Source: an uncultured Paraburkholderia sp.
GTDB taxonomy: Bacteria > Pseudomonadota > Gammaproteobacteria > Burkholderiales > Burkholderiaceae
Length of the DNA stretch: 64,000 nucleotides
Reading direction: 5' to 3'
Assembly (NCBI GenBank): GCA_940746715.1
Contig: CALNWN010000013.1
Span: 1 to 64,000 of the forward strand
Position numbers and translations under genes: made by a program. Shown one piece after another: positions 55,064-63,871 of this stretch. Numbering within the stretch: position 1 is the first letter of the stretch; each line of letters begins with the position of its first letter. The notes under the pieces were generated by a model. The model was not told where the DNA came from. It did no database searches and saw only the letters and a list, made by a program, of their open reading frames with translations.

Positions 55064-55261
55064 ATGGACATTCATATCAATCAGGAGCCGTTGTCGCTGC
55101 CCGAAGGCGCGACTGTCGCCGATGCGCTCGCCGCGTACGGCGCGCGGCCGCCGTTTGCCGTCGCGCTGAACGGCGATTTCGTCGCGCGCACGCAGCATGC
55201 GGCGCGCGCGTTGCAGCCCGGCGACAAGCTGGACGTGGTGCAGCCGGTGGCCGGCGGGTGA
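55064..55261 (+). CDS. thiS: Sulfur carrier protein ThiS
   Basis: The 65-residue ubiquitin-like protein ends VAGG; its terminal Gly-Gly carries the thiocarboxylate that gives sulfur to the thiazole. MDIHINQEPLSLPEG is the normal start, chosen over a TTG nine bases upstream. The usual order thiO-thiS-thiG holds. Confidence 0.93.
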   Translation: MDIHINQEPLSLPEGATVADALAAYGARPPFAVALNGDFVARTQHAARALQPGDKLDVVQPVAGG

Positions 55262-55333
55262 GCGCCTGGTTAATCGCACCGCAATCACCCGATCGCACCC
55301 AATCGCCGCCCGCCTTGCCTTGCCGGAGACCCG

Positions 55334-56158
55334 ATGATGCACATGACTTCCCCGCAACCCGCCGATGCGCTCACGCTCTACGGCCAGACCTTCGCGAGCC
55401 GCGTGCTGCTCGGCACGTCGCGCTATCCGTCGCTGCAGTCGCTGTCGGATTCGATCGCGGCCGCGCGCCCCGGCATGGTGACCGTCGCGCTGCGCCGGCA
55501 GATGAACGAAGGCGGCGCCGAAGCCGGTTTCTTCGATCTGCTCAAGCGCCACGGCGTGCCGCTGCTGCCTAACACGGCCGGCTGTCTGACCGTCGGCGAG
55601 GCCGTGACGACCGCGCATATGGCGCGCGAAATTTTCGAAACCGAGTGGATCAAGCTCGAACTGATCGGCGACGACTACACGCTGCAGCCCGATCCGGTCG
55701 GCCTGATCGAGGCGGCCGCGAAGCTCGTCAAGGACGGCTTCAAGGTGCTGCCGTATTGCACCGAGGACCTTGTCATCGGCCGCCGCCTGCTCGACGCCGG
55801 CTGCGAAGCGCTGATGCCGTGGGGCGCGCCGATCGGCACGGGCAAGGGCGTCATCAATCCGTACGGCCTGCGTGTGCTGCGCGAACGGCTGCCGGATGTG
55901 CCGCTCATTGTGGATGCCGGACTCGGCGTGCCGTCGCACGCGGCGCAGGTGATGGAATGGGGTTTCGACGGCGTGCTGCTGAACACGGCCGTGTCGCAGG
56001 CCACGCACCCCGAGGCAATGGCGCGCGCTTTTGCATTCGGCGTCGAGGCCGGCCGCGAGGCATTCCTCGCCGGACCGATGGCGGAGCGCGAAAGCGCCCA
56101 CGCAAGCACGCCGGTGGTCGGCATGCCCTTCTGGCATCAGGATGGGAGCGCAGCATGA
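55334..56158 (+). CDS. thiG: Thiazole synthase ThiG
   Basis: ThiG builds thiazole phosphate from deoxyxylulose phosphate, dehydroglycine and ThiS thiocarboxylate. The 274-residue barrel has the Schiff-base lysine in WIKLELIGDD, LLPNTAGCLTVGEAV and GAPIGTGKGVINPYGL. Intact. It overlaps thiE by four bases (ATGA). Confidence 0.95.
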   Translation: MMHMTSPQPADALTLYGQTFASRVLLGTSRYPSLQSLSDSIAAARPGMVTVALRRQMNEGGAEAGFFDLLKRHGVPLLPNTAGCLTVGEAVTTAHMAREIFETEWIKLELIGDDYTLQPDPVGLIEAAAKLVKDGFKVLPYCTEDLVIGRRLLDAGCEALMPWGAPIGTGKGVINPYGLRVLRERLPDVPLIVDAGLGVPSHAAQVMEWGFDGVLLNTAVSQATHPEAMARAFAFGVEAGREAFLAGPMAERESAHASTPVVGMPFWHQDGSAA

Positions 56159-57266
56159 CGCAGACTCTGGCTCTGAAAGACCGCGACCTGTTCTGGCCTC
56201 CCGCCGACGAACTCGTCGAAGCCACCGAGCGCATCCGCGCGCGCCTCGGCGACTGGCCGCCCACCCACGCGCCGTGGCGCATCTGCCTGACCACGCCGGA
56301 CGAGCCGAATGGCGGCGATCTGATCGTGTCGCCGACGCCGCCCGGCATGGGGAACAGATGGCGCGCTGGCTCGTGCAGGGCGCGGCCGTAGTCGAGGCCG
56401 CCGAGCACAAGGCCACGCTGCACCTCGGCGGCGAAAAGTACCAGCTGGAAGGGCATTTTGCGGAAGACTGGATTCCCGCGCTGGCCGCGTTTCTGGACTG
56501 CGGTTTCGATCCGCACGACGCGCTCGTGCTCGCGCTCGCCTGGCGCGACGGCGACGAAACCCGCACGCACGCCGCCGGCGATTCCTTCCCGTGCAATCTG
56601 GCCAGCTTCCCGCGCGTGGCCGGCTTGCCGCAGGCGCCGGCCGACGCGTTCCCGCGCTGCCCGGAGCGGCTCGGCCTGTATCCGGTGCTGCCGAGCGCCG
56701 AGTGGGTCGAACGGGTGCTGGACTTCGGCGTGAAGACGGTGCAGTTGCGCCGCAAATCCGCCCATCCCGCGGATGAGCTCCAGCGCGAAATCGCCCGCTG
56801 CGTCGCGGCGGGGCGGCGGCACGACGCCCGGGTTTTCATCAACGATCACTGGCGGGCGGCGCTCGAGGCGGGCGCCTACGGCGTGCATCTCGGGCAGGAA
56901 GACGTGCACACGGCGGACTTGTCGGCGCTCGCCACGGCGGGCATCCGCCTCGGTTTGTCGACGCACGGTTTCTACGAGATTCTGAAGGCGCTGCACTTCC
57001 GCCCGAGCTATATCGCGCTCGGCGCGGTGTTCCCGACCACCACCAAGGTGATGCCGACCGCGCCTCAGGGCCTGAAGCGCCTCGCGCGCTACGTCCGGCT
57101 GCTCGACGGTGTGGTGCCGCTCGTGGCGATCGGCGGGATCGATTTGCAGGTGCTGCCCGACGTGCTCGCGACCGGCGTGGGCTGCGCGGCCGTGGTGCGC
57201 GCAGTGACGGAAGCGGCCGATCCGGCGGCCGCCGTTTCCGCACTGCAACAAGCGTTTACGCAATAA
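56155..57266 (+). pseudogene. thiE: Thiamine-phosphate synthase ThiE with N-terminal extension, frameshifted
   Basis: ThiE joins thiazole and pyrimidine moieties. Burkholderia ThiE is about 370 residues with an extra N-terminal domain. The frame starts MTQTLALKDRDLFWPP and loses one base near 56350 (GGCATGGGGAACAG for GGCATGGGCGAACAG), breaking PGMG from EQMARWLVQGAAVVEA. The complete TenI/ThiE barrel (LGLYPVLPSAEWVERV, DHWRAALEAGAYGVHLG, FPTTTKVMP, VPLVAIGGID) lies in the downstream frame to 57266. Reinitiation could still give the catalytic half. Confidence 0.85.
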
Positions 57267-57322
57267 TGGTCGCGAATCGTTAAGGGAGAGGGCACCTCAC
57301 GGCAACTTTTGCATGATGGCCC

Positions 57323-57328
57323 TATAAT
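57323..57328 (+). promoter_or_regulatory. Consensus -10 upstream of mlaF
   Basis: TATAAT at 57323-57328 lies 32 bases before the mlaF GTG, within CCCTATAATTCGGCC. No convincing -35 is seen at 16-18 bases. It suggests the mla operon has its own promoter and is not only read from the thi operon. Confidence 0.45.
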
Positions 57329-57359
57329 TCGGCCTTCCGTGTAAAAGGATTGTCAGTCA

Positions 57360-58181
57360 GTGTCTTCCCCATCCGAGACCTTACTCGAGCTGCGCGACGT
57401 CGACTTCGGTTACGGCGACCGGCTCGTCCTGTCGAACCTGAATCTGCGCTTCAAGCGCGGCCAGGTCGTCGCGGTCATGGGTGGCTCGGGCTGCGGCAAG
57501 ACCACGGTGCTGCGGCTGATCGGCGGTCTGGTGCGCGCGCAGCGCGGCGAGATCCTGTTCGATGGCGAAAACGTCGGCGCACAAACGCGCGAGGGCTTGT
57601 ACAAGCTGCGCCGCAAGATGGGCATGCTGTTCCAGTTCGGCGCGCTGTTCACCGACATGTCGGTGTTCGAGAACGTCGCGTTCGCGCTGCGCGAGCATAC
57701 CGATCTGCCGGAGGAACTAATCCGCGACCTCGTGCTGATGAAGCTCAACGCGGTCGGCCTGCGCGGTGCGCGCGATCTGCTGCCCTCGGAAATTTCCGGC
57801 GGTATGGCGCGGCGCGTGGCGCTCGCGCGCGCTATCGCCCTCGACCCCGAACTGATGATGTACGACGAGCCGTTCGCCGGCCTCGACCCGATCTCGCTCG
57901 GCATCACCGCGAATCTGATTCGCGCGCTCAATCAGGCGCTCGGCGCGACCTCCATTCTGGTTACGCACGACGTGCCGGAATCGTTCGCCATTGCCGACTA
58001 CGTGTATTTCCTCGCCAACGGCGGCGTTCATGCCGAGGGCACGCCCGCGCAGCTGCGCGCGTCGACGGATCCGACGGTGCGGCAGTTCATCGACGGCGCG
58101 CCGGACGGTCCCTTCAAATTTCACTATCCGAGCAGGACGCCGCTCGCGGCGGATTTCGGCGTCGGCGGAGGTCAGTCATGA
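57360..58181 (+). CDS. mlaF: Phospholipid transport ATPase MlaF, GTG start
   Basis: MlaF powers the MlaFEDB complex that moves phospholipids between inner and outer membranes. The 273-residue ATPase has Walker A GGSGCGKTT, the Q loop MLFQFGALF, signature EISGGMARR and Walker B LMMYDEPFAGLD. It starts with GTG and its stop overlaps the mlaE ATG (ATGA). Intact. Confidence 0.95.
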   Translation: MSSPSETLLELRDVDFGYGDRLVLSNLNLRFKRGQVVAVMGGSGCGKTTVLRLIGGLVRAQRGEILFDGENVGAQTREGLYKLRRKMGMLFQFGALFTDMSVFENVAFALREHTDLPEELIRDLVLMKLNAVGLRGARDLLPSEISGGMARRVALARAIALDPELMMYDEPFAGLDPISLGITANLIRALNQALGATSILVTHDVPESFAIADYVYFLANGGVHAEGTPAQLRASTDPTVRQFIDGAPDGPFKFHYPSRTPLAADFGVGGGQS

Positions 58182-58957
58182 TCGGCTCATTGATCAGCAC
58201 ACCCGGCCGCTCGGTGCTCGACGGCCTCGGCACGGCCGGTTACGCGACGCGCTTTTTCTTCCGGCTGCTGTTCGAATTCTTCCCGTTGCTGCGCCGCCCG
58301 CGCCTTGTCACGAAGCAGATCCACTTCGTGGGTAATTATTCGCTCGTGATTATCGCCGTGTCGGGGCTCTTCGTCGGCTTCGTGCTCGGCTTGCAGGGCT
58401 ATTACACGCTGAATCGCTATGGCTCCGAGCAGGCGCTTGGGTTTCTCGTCGCGTTGTCGCTCGTGCGCGAGCTCGGGCCGGTGGTCACCGCGCTGCTGTT
58501 CGCGGGCCGCGCGGGCACGTCTCTCACCGCCGAGATCGGTCTGATGAAGGCCGGCGAGCAATTGACCGCAATGGAAATGATGGCGGTCGACCCGGTCAAG
58601 GTCGTGGTCGCGCCGCGTCTGTGGGCCGGCATTATTTCCATGCCGATCCTCGCCGCGATTTTCAGCGCGGTCGGCATCGCGGGCGGCTATGTGGTCGGCG
58701 TGCTGCTGATCGGCGTGGACGCTGGCGCCTTCTGGTCGCAAATGCAAGGCGGCGTGGATGTCTGGCGCGACGTCGGCGCGGGCGTCGTCAAAAGCGTGGT
58801 GTTCGGCCTTGCCGTGACGTTCGTGGCGCTGTTCCAAGGCTACGAAGCGAGGCCCACGCCGGAGGGCGTGTCGCGCGCCACGACAAAGACGGTCGTGTAT
58901 GCGTCGCTCGCCGTGCTCGGCCTCGATTTTCTGCTGACCGCGCTGATGTTCAGCTAG
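58178..58957 (+). CDS. mlaE: Phospholipid transport permease MlaE
   Basis: The 259-residue permease of the MlaE family has about five membrane segments and the signature LVRELGPVVTALLFAGRAGTS and EIGLMKAGEQLTAMEMM. Start 58178 (MIGSLISTPGRSVLDG) overlaps mlaF. Intact. Confidence 0.95.
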   Translation: MIGSLISTPGRSVLDGLGTAGYATRFFFRLLFEFFPLLRRPRLVTKQIHFVGNYSLVIIAVSGLFVGFVLGLQGYYTLNRYGSEQALGFLVALSLVRELGPVVTALLFAGRAGTSLTAEIGLMKAGEQLTAMEMMAVDPVKVVVAPRLWAGIISMPILAAIFSAVGIAGGYVVGVLLIGVDAGAFWSQMQGGVDVWRDVGAGVVKSVVFGLAVTFVALFQGYEARPTPEGVSRATTKTVVYASLAVLGLDFLLTALMFS

Positions 58958-59042
58958 GACTGCGTCGCCTGTCGGCTGCTGCGGCGCGTCGCTGGGCGCG
59001 CGCGGCGCGACGGCGGCGTGGCGGATTCACTTTAGGATGACG

Positions 59043-59603
59043 ATGAAAAAGACTGCTCTCGACTTCTGGGTCGGCCTGTTCGTAGTGCTGGGTTTCGTGG
59101 CGTTGCTGTTTCTCGCGCTGAAGGCCGGCAACATGAGCTCGCTGTCGTTTCAGGCGACCTACCCGGTCAAGCTCAAGTTCGACAATATCGGCGGACTGAA
59201 GGCGCGCGCGCCCGTGAAAAGCGCGGGCGTGACGGTGGGCCGCGTGGCGTCGATCGGTTTCGACAGCAATGCCTATCAGGCGCTCGTCACGATCGACATC
59301 GACAAGCAATACCAGTTTCCGAAAGACACCTCGGCGAAGATCCTGACTTCCGGGCTGCTCGGCGAGCAATACATCGGACTCGAGCCGGGTGGCTATTCCG
59401 AGATGCTGAAGGCGGGCGACACGATTTCGATGACGCAATCGGCAATCGTGCTGGAAAACCTGATCGGGCAGTTCCTCTACAGTAAAGCGGCCGATTCGGG
59501 CGCATCGAAGCCGGGCGCCGCGTCGGTCGGAAACGCGGCCGCACCGGCACCGGCGCCGGCACCCGCGGCGGCGCTGCCTGCTTCCGGCTCGGCCGGTCAA
59601 TAA
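59043..59603 (+). CDS. mlaD: MCE-domain phospholipid-binding protein MlaD
   Basis: MlaD is a membrane-anchored hexameric MCE protein that receives lipid in the periplasm. The 186-residue product has one membrane segment (WVGLFVVLGFVALLFLAL) and the MCE core (YPVKLKFDNIGGLKARAPVK; SGLLGEQYIGLEPGG). The tail is Ala/Pro-rich. I prefer ATG 59043 to 59037 because of the spacing from the TAGGA site. Intact. Confidence 0.92.
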   Translation: MKKTALDFWVGLFVVLGFVALLFLALKAGNMSSLSFQATYPVKLKFDNIGGLKARAPVKSAGVTVGRVASIGFDSNAYQALVTIDIDKQYQFPKDTSAKILTSGLLGEQYIGLEPGGYSEMLKAGDTISMTQSAIVLENLIGQFLYSKAADSGASKPGAASVGNAAAPAPAPAPAAALPASGSAGQ

Positions 59604-59614
59604 GGAGAACAACA

Positions 59615-60564
59615 ATGCAGACCTTACAGGCCGGAGGCGCGCGCGTCTTCCGGTTGGCCAGACTGGCCGTCGCGGCGGCGCTCGCCGGCTGCACCACCGT
59701 GCAGCCGCCGACCAAGGGCGATCCGCTCGAGGGCCTGAACCGCACCATCTTCACGGTCAACGACAAGCTCGACCAGTACGCGCTCAAGCCGGTCGCCAAG
59801 GGCTACGTGTTCATCACGCCGCAGCCGGTGCGCGACAGCGTGACGAACTTCTTCTCGAATATCGGCGACGTCTACATCGCGGCAAACAACCTGCTGCAGC
59901 TGAAGATCACCGACGGCGTAGAAGACATCATGCGGATCGTGATCAACACCGTCTTCGGTGTGGGCGGCCTGTTCGACGTGGCGACGCTCGCGAAGCTGCC
60001 CAAGCACGACAACGACCTCGGGCTGACGCTCGGCCATTACGGTGTGCCGGCGGGTCCGTATCTGGTGCTGCCGCTCTTCGGCCCGAGCACCTTGCGCGAC
60101 GCAGTCGGCTTCGAATCTGCTGAATGCAAGCGACGTGCTGGAAGGGGCCGCGCTCGACAAGTATTCGTTCATGCGTAATGCGTACTTGCAGCGTCGTCAG
60201 TATCTGCTGTCTGACGGCAAGCAGGCGTAGGCGCTGCCGAACTACGGCGACGAAGCGCCGCTGCTGAAGTACGAGGACGTCGACGGCACGGCCGCGGGCG
60301 CCCCGGCAGGCGCAGTGACGGGAACCGCGGGCGCGGCGGGAACGGGCGGTGCTGCAGCGAAGGCGTCGGCCGCTTCCGGCCCGAACGCCGCCATGCCGCC
60401 GCAGCCGGCCACCGCCAACAGCGCTTCCGCGCCGGAAGCCGCTTCGGCAGCGCGGAAACGCCGCCGCTCGACGTCAACGGCGGTCCCGAAACCACGCGCA
60501 GATTCCGGCGGGGCAGCTGGTGCCGCCCACGCGGTTCAACTTCCCGTCGTTCAAGCTGCGTTGA
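59615..60564 (+). pseudogene. mlaA: Outer-membrane lipoprotein MlaA (VacJ), broken
   Basis: MlaA removes misplaced phospholipid from the outer leaflet. The signal and lipobox (AAALAGC) and the core (DPLEGLNRTIFTVNDKLDQY; IGDVYIAANNLLQLK) are normal to STLRDAVG near 60110. Then about 35 codons are missing and the frame shifts to NLLNASDVLEGAALDKYSF. TAG at 60226-60228 interrupts KQA-stop-ALPNYGDEA, and further shifts occur near 60460-60505 in the Ala/Pro-rich tail; the ancestral end is PTRFNFPSFKLR at 60564. Confidence 0.92.
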
Positions 60565-60685
60565 TTGTGCGGGGTGCGGCCGTAACATATCGATACGACT
60601 CTCGCAGTTTGCGCATGGATTGTCGCTGAACTCGCGTGTTAATGTCGGTTCAAACAGTTGCACTATTTTTTACGCAAGGCTCGAT

Positions 60686-61318
60686 ATGAAAAAATTCTTC
60701 CTCATTCCGTTGTTCGCCGCGCTGTTCTCGTTCATGAGTGCTGGGGTATCGGCACAAACTGTCGACAGCAACGCGCCAGACGTGCTCGTCAAAACGGTGA
60801 CCCAGCAGGTGATCGACGCAGTGCGCGCCGACAAGTCGATCCAGCAGGGCGACATTTCCCATATCACGCGTCTCGTCAACGAAAAGATCCTCACGTACAC
60901 GGATTTCCGCCGAACCACGCAACTGGCCATGGGCCGCAACTGGCGCACCGCCACGCCGGAGCAGCAGAACCAGGTGGTCGAGCAGTTCAAGATGCTGCTG
61001 ATCCGCACGTATTCGGGCGCGCTCGCGCAGGTGCGCGACCAGCAGATCCAGTACAAGCCGTTCCGCATGAATCCGGACGACACCGACACGGTGGTGCGTT
61101 CGGTCGTGATGAACAACGGTTCGCCGATCGAGCTCGACTATCGTCTGTACAAGACGCCGCAGGGCTGGCGCGTGTATGACATCAACGTGCTGGGCGCATG
61201 GCTCATTCAGGCTTATCAGCAGCAATTCAACGAGCAGATCCAGCAGAAGGGCGTCGACGGACTGATCCAGTTCCTCACGCAGCGCAATCAGCAACTCGCC
61301 GCGGGCAAGCAGTCGTGA
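60686..61318 (+). CDS. mlaC: Periplasmic phospholipid-binding protein MlaC
   Basis: MlaC ferries phospholipid between MlaA and the MlaFEDB complex. The 210-residue product has a signal peptide (cleavage after VSA) and the family core KSIQQGDISHITRLVNEKIL and YDINVLGAWLIQAYQQQFNE. It is intact and overlaps the mlaB GTG. Its outer-membrane partner MlaA is broken here. Confidence 0.94.
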   Translation: MKKFFLIPLFAALFSFMSAGVSAQTVDSNAPDVLVKTVTQQVIDAVRADKSIQQGDISHITRLVNEKILTYTDFRRTTQLAMGRNWRTATPEQQNQVVEQFKMLLIRTYSGALAQVRDQQIQYKPFRMNPDDTDTVVRSVVMNNGSPIELDYRLYKTPQGWRVYDINVLGAWLIQAYQQQFNEQIQQKGVDGLIQFLTQRNQQLAAGKQS

Positions 61319-61626
61319 GCGAAGTGCTGAGCCCGGTCGCCAATCGCTTCACGAGCGGCGCGACGCTGACCCACGCGAGCGCGAAGGCCGCGCTCGCGGC
61401 GGGTCTCGAGCGCATCGCAGCCGGCGCGCGCGGTGTGGATTGCACGACGCTCACGCAGTTCGATTCGTCGGCGCTGGCTGTCCTTCTCGCGTGGCAGCGG
61501 GCCGCGCAAGCGCGCGGCGGCGCGCTTCATGTCGTCAATCTGCCGGCTGGACTTGCGAGTCTCGCGCAAGCCTATGGCGTGGATACGCTGATCGCCGGTG
61601 CTGCGCAAGGCGATCGTCCCAACTGA
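61315..61626 (+). CDS. mlaB: STAS-domain protein MlaB, GTG start
   Basis: The 103-residue STAS protein stabilises MlaF. It starts with GTG inside the mlaC stop (GTGA). Core: GARGVDCTTLTQFDSSALAV and LHVVNLPAGLASLAQAYGVD, where the DSSAL serine loop is typical of the STAS fold. Intact. Confidence 0.9.
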   Translation: MSEVLSPVANRFTSGATLTHASAKAALAAGLERIAAGARGVDCTTLTQFDSSALAVLLAWQRAAQARGGALHVVNLPAGLASLAQAYGVDTLIAGAAQGDRPN

Positions 61627-61763
61627 GCAGTCGCGCGCGTGCCGGCTGCTGATTTTCGCTCCCGCGCAGCAGGTTGCCGCAAGCGCGGCAGTCTCACCTG
61701 CCCCGCACATGCGTCGCACACCTCCAGTCCCCGCAACCGAGATAGGGCCGCCGGGTTTTGCCC

Positions 61764-61769
61764 TATAAT
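61764..61769 (+). promoter_or_regulatory. Consensus -10 upstream of the ABC-2 transporter pair
   Basis: TATAAT at 61764-61769 lies between TGCCC (61759-61763) and GGGCA (61782-61787), a short inverted repeat with the -10 in the loop. No good -35 is seen. The downstream leader is about 115 bases. Confidence 0.4.
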
Positions 61770-61885
61770 CAAACGTTTTTTGGGGCATGGTTCGGTCGCC
61801 CAACCCGCCCCAATTCCGTTTCTTTCCAGCATTTTGCGCCCGCCCAAGGCTCCTTTAAGCGCCGCGACGCACGTGGCGCACTGTC

Positions 61886-62802
61886 ATGTCACCCATGAAA
61901 TTCGTAACGTCAAGAAGCGCTACAAGGACTTGCAGGCGCTCAAGGGCGTCAGCCTCACGGTGGAAGAAGGCGAGTTCTTCGGGCTGCTCGGTCCGAACGG
62001 CGCGGGCAAGACAACGCTCATCAGCATTCTCGCGGGCCTCGCGCGCGGACGAAGGCAGCATCGCCGTGCGCGGCCACGACGTGGTGGACGACTTCCGCGC
62101 CGCGCGTTGGGCGTGGTGCCGCAGGAACTGGTGTTCGACCCGTTCTTCACCGTGCGCGAAACCTTGCGCATTCAGTCGGGCTACTACGGGCTGCGCAACA
62201 ACGACGCGTGGATCGACGAGATCATGGCGAACCTCGATCTCACGGACAAAGCCGACGCCAACATGCGCGCGCTGTCGGGCGGCATGAAGCGCCGCGTGCT
62301 GGTCGCGCAGGCGCTCGTGCACCGGCCGCCCGTCATCGTGCTGGACGAGCCGACTGCCGGCGTCGAACTGCGCCAAACGCTGTGGAAATTCATCTCGCGC
62401 CTGAATCGCGAGGGCCACACCATCGTTCTGACCACGCACTATCTCGAAGAAGCCGAATCGCTGTGCGACCGCATTGCGATGCTGCGCCGGGGCGAAGTGG
62501 TCGCGCTGGATCGCACGAGCACGCTGCTGCAGCGTTTTGCGGGCATGCAGCTGTTCGTGCGCTTCGCGCAAGGCGTGCTGCCCGCCGAACTGCGGCCGCT
62601 CGAAGCCGAGGGCGGCGCGTGCAACGGCAATGGCCGCCAGCATCTGCTGCGCCTGGCGAGCTATGACGACGTCGAGAAAATTCTCGCGCAATGCCGCGCG
62701 GCAGGCTGCACATTCGAAGAAATCGAGGTCCGCAAAGCCGACCTCGAAGATGTTTTTGTTCAGGTCATGAACGGTCCGGAAGTGATCGAGGGGCTCGCAT
62801 GA
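61886..62802 (+). pseudogene. ABC-2 type transporter ATPase (YadG-like), damaged
   Basis: Walker A GLLGPNGAGKTTLIS, signature RALSGGMKRRVLVAQA, Walker B VIVLDEPTAGV and H loop LTTHYLEEAE are readable. The start ATG at 61886 is one frame off the body (ATGTCACCCATGAAATT; one base is missing near 61897). Between about 62046 and 62108 two opposite shifts swap the true ADEGSIAVRGHDVVDDFRAA segment into another frame. Two codons are also missing after TAGV. A continuous frame exists only if translation starts upstream, and it contains about 20 wrong residues. Confidence 0.8.
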
Positions 62803-63553
62803 GCGGCTATAGCAGTTTCGGCACGCTGTTCTACAAGGAAATCCTGCGTTTCTGGAAGGTGTCGTTCCAGACCGTGCTCGCGCCCGTCATCAACGGCGCT
62901 GTTGTATCTGACCATTTTCGCTCACGCGCTGCGCAATCACGTGCAGGTCTATCCGGGTGTGGAATACACCAGCTTTCTGGTGCCCGGCCTCGTGATGATG
63001 AGCGTGTTGCAGAATGCGTTTGCGAACAGTTCGTCGTCGCTGATTCAGTCGAAAATCACCGGGAATCTCGTGTTCGTGCTGCTGCCGCCGCTGTCGCACT
63101 ATACGAGATGTTCGCCGCGTATGTGCTCGCGGCCTGGCAGTGGGCTTCGGCGTGTTCATCGTGACAATCTGGTTCGTGCCGGTCATTTTCGCGGCGCCGC
63201 TCTACATCATCCTGTTCGCGATTTGCGGCGCGGGGATTCTCGGCACACTCGGTTTGATCGCGGGCATCTGGGCCGAGAAGTTTGACCAGCTCGCCGCGTT
63301 TCAGAACTTTCTGATCATGCCGCTCACGTTTCTCTCGGGCGTGTTCTACTCGACGCATACGCTGCCGCCCTTGTGGCGCGAGGTGTCGCGACTCAATCCA
63401 TTTTTCTACATGATCGACGGCTTTCGCTACGGTTTCTTAGGGATGTCGGATATCGATCCGCTCGCGAGCCTTGCGATTGTCGCCGGTTTCTTCGTGGTGC
63501 TGGCCGTGGTGGCGATGCGCATGCTCGCCTCCGGCTACAAGCTGCGCCACTGA
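62799..63553 (+). pseudogene. ABC-2 type transporter permease (YadH-like), broken
   Basis: MSGYSSFGTLFYKEILRFWK starts a family-typical N-terminus, which shifts near 62898 (VINGLLYLTIFAHALRNH expected). A second shift near 63105 and a 13-base loss near 63138 (LAAVVRGLAVGFGVF expected) follow. The last third (IVTIWFVPVIFAAPLYIIL through GYKLRH) is open. It overlapped the ATPase gene by ATGA. Related pairs export small molecules; the substrate is unknown. Confidence 0.88.
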
Positions 63554-63568
63554 CGAGGAGCTTCTCAC

Positions 63569-63808
63569 ATGTTGCCGACTCCCGAACAGGTCAAGCAATA
63601 CATCGCCGCTGGGCTCGCCTGCCAGCATCTCGAAGTCGAGGGCGACGGTCAGCATTTCTTTGCGACCATCGTTTCTCCGAGCTTCGAGGGCAAGCGGCTG
63701 ATCCAGCGTCATCAACTCGTGTATGCGGCGCTCGGCGACCGTATGCGCGAAGAAATTCACGCGCTCAGCATGAAAACGCTGACGCCCGCCGAATGGCAGA
63801 ACGCGTAA
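63569..63808 (+). CDS. BolA-family protein (IbaG/YrbA type)
   Basis: The 79-residue BolA-like protein has the conserved histidine and helix-turn-helix-like part (RHQLVYAALGDRMREEIHALS). IbaG-type members partner with monothiol glutaredoxin in iron-sulfur trafficking. Its place just before murA and after mla genes matches E. coli mlaB-ibaG-murA. Intact. Confidence 0.92.
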   Translation: MLPTPEQVKQYIAAGLACQHLEVEGDGQHFFATIVSPSFEGKRLIQRHQLVYAALGDRMREEIHALSMKTLTPAEWQNA

Positions 63809-63871
63809 TCTGGAAATTTAGTGCGAATCACTCAGGAAGGGCGCGACGCCGGCAACGGCGCGCCGAACACA

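Noticed and set aside
54833..56842. A 669-codon open frame on the - strand across thiO to thiE
   Set aside because: It lies antisense to well-recognised thi genes and has low-complexity composition.
24685..60228. Stop-codon reassignment or amber suppression to explain repeated TAG codons
   Set aside because: The same genes also contain frameshifts and deletions that suppression cannot repair, and TAG ends at least one apparently normal frame (pilQ end, 30976-30978).
24014..63553. Pure sequencing error as the cause of all broken frames
   Set aside because: It cannot be excluded from sequence alone, but zero errors in about 40 genes of the first 23.8 kb and in the interleaved essential genes, with multi-codon deletions in the rest, fits real decay better.
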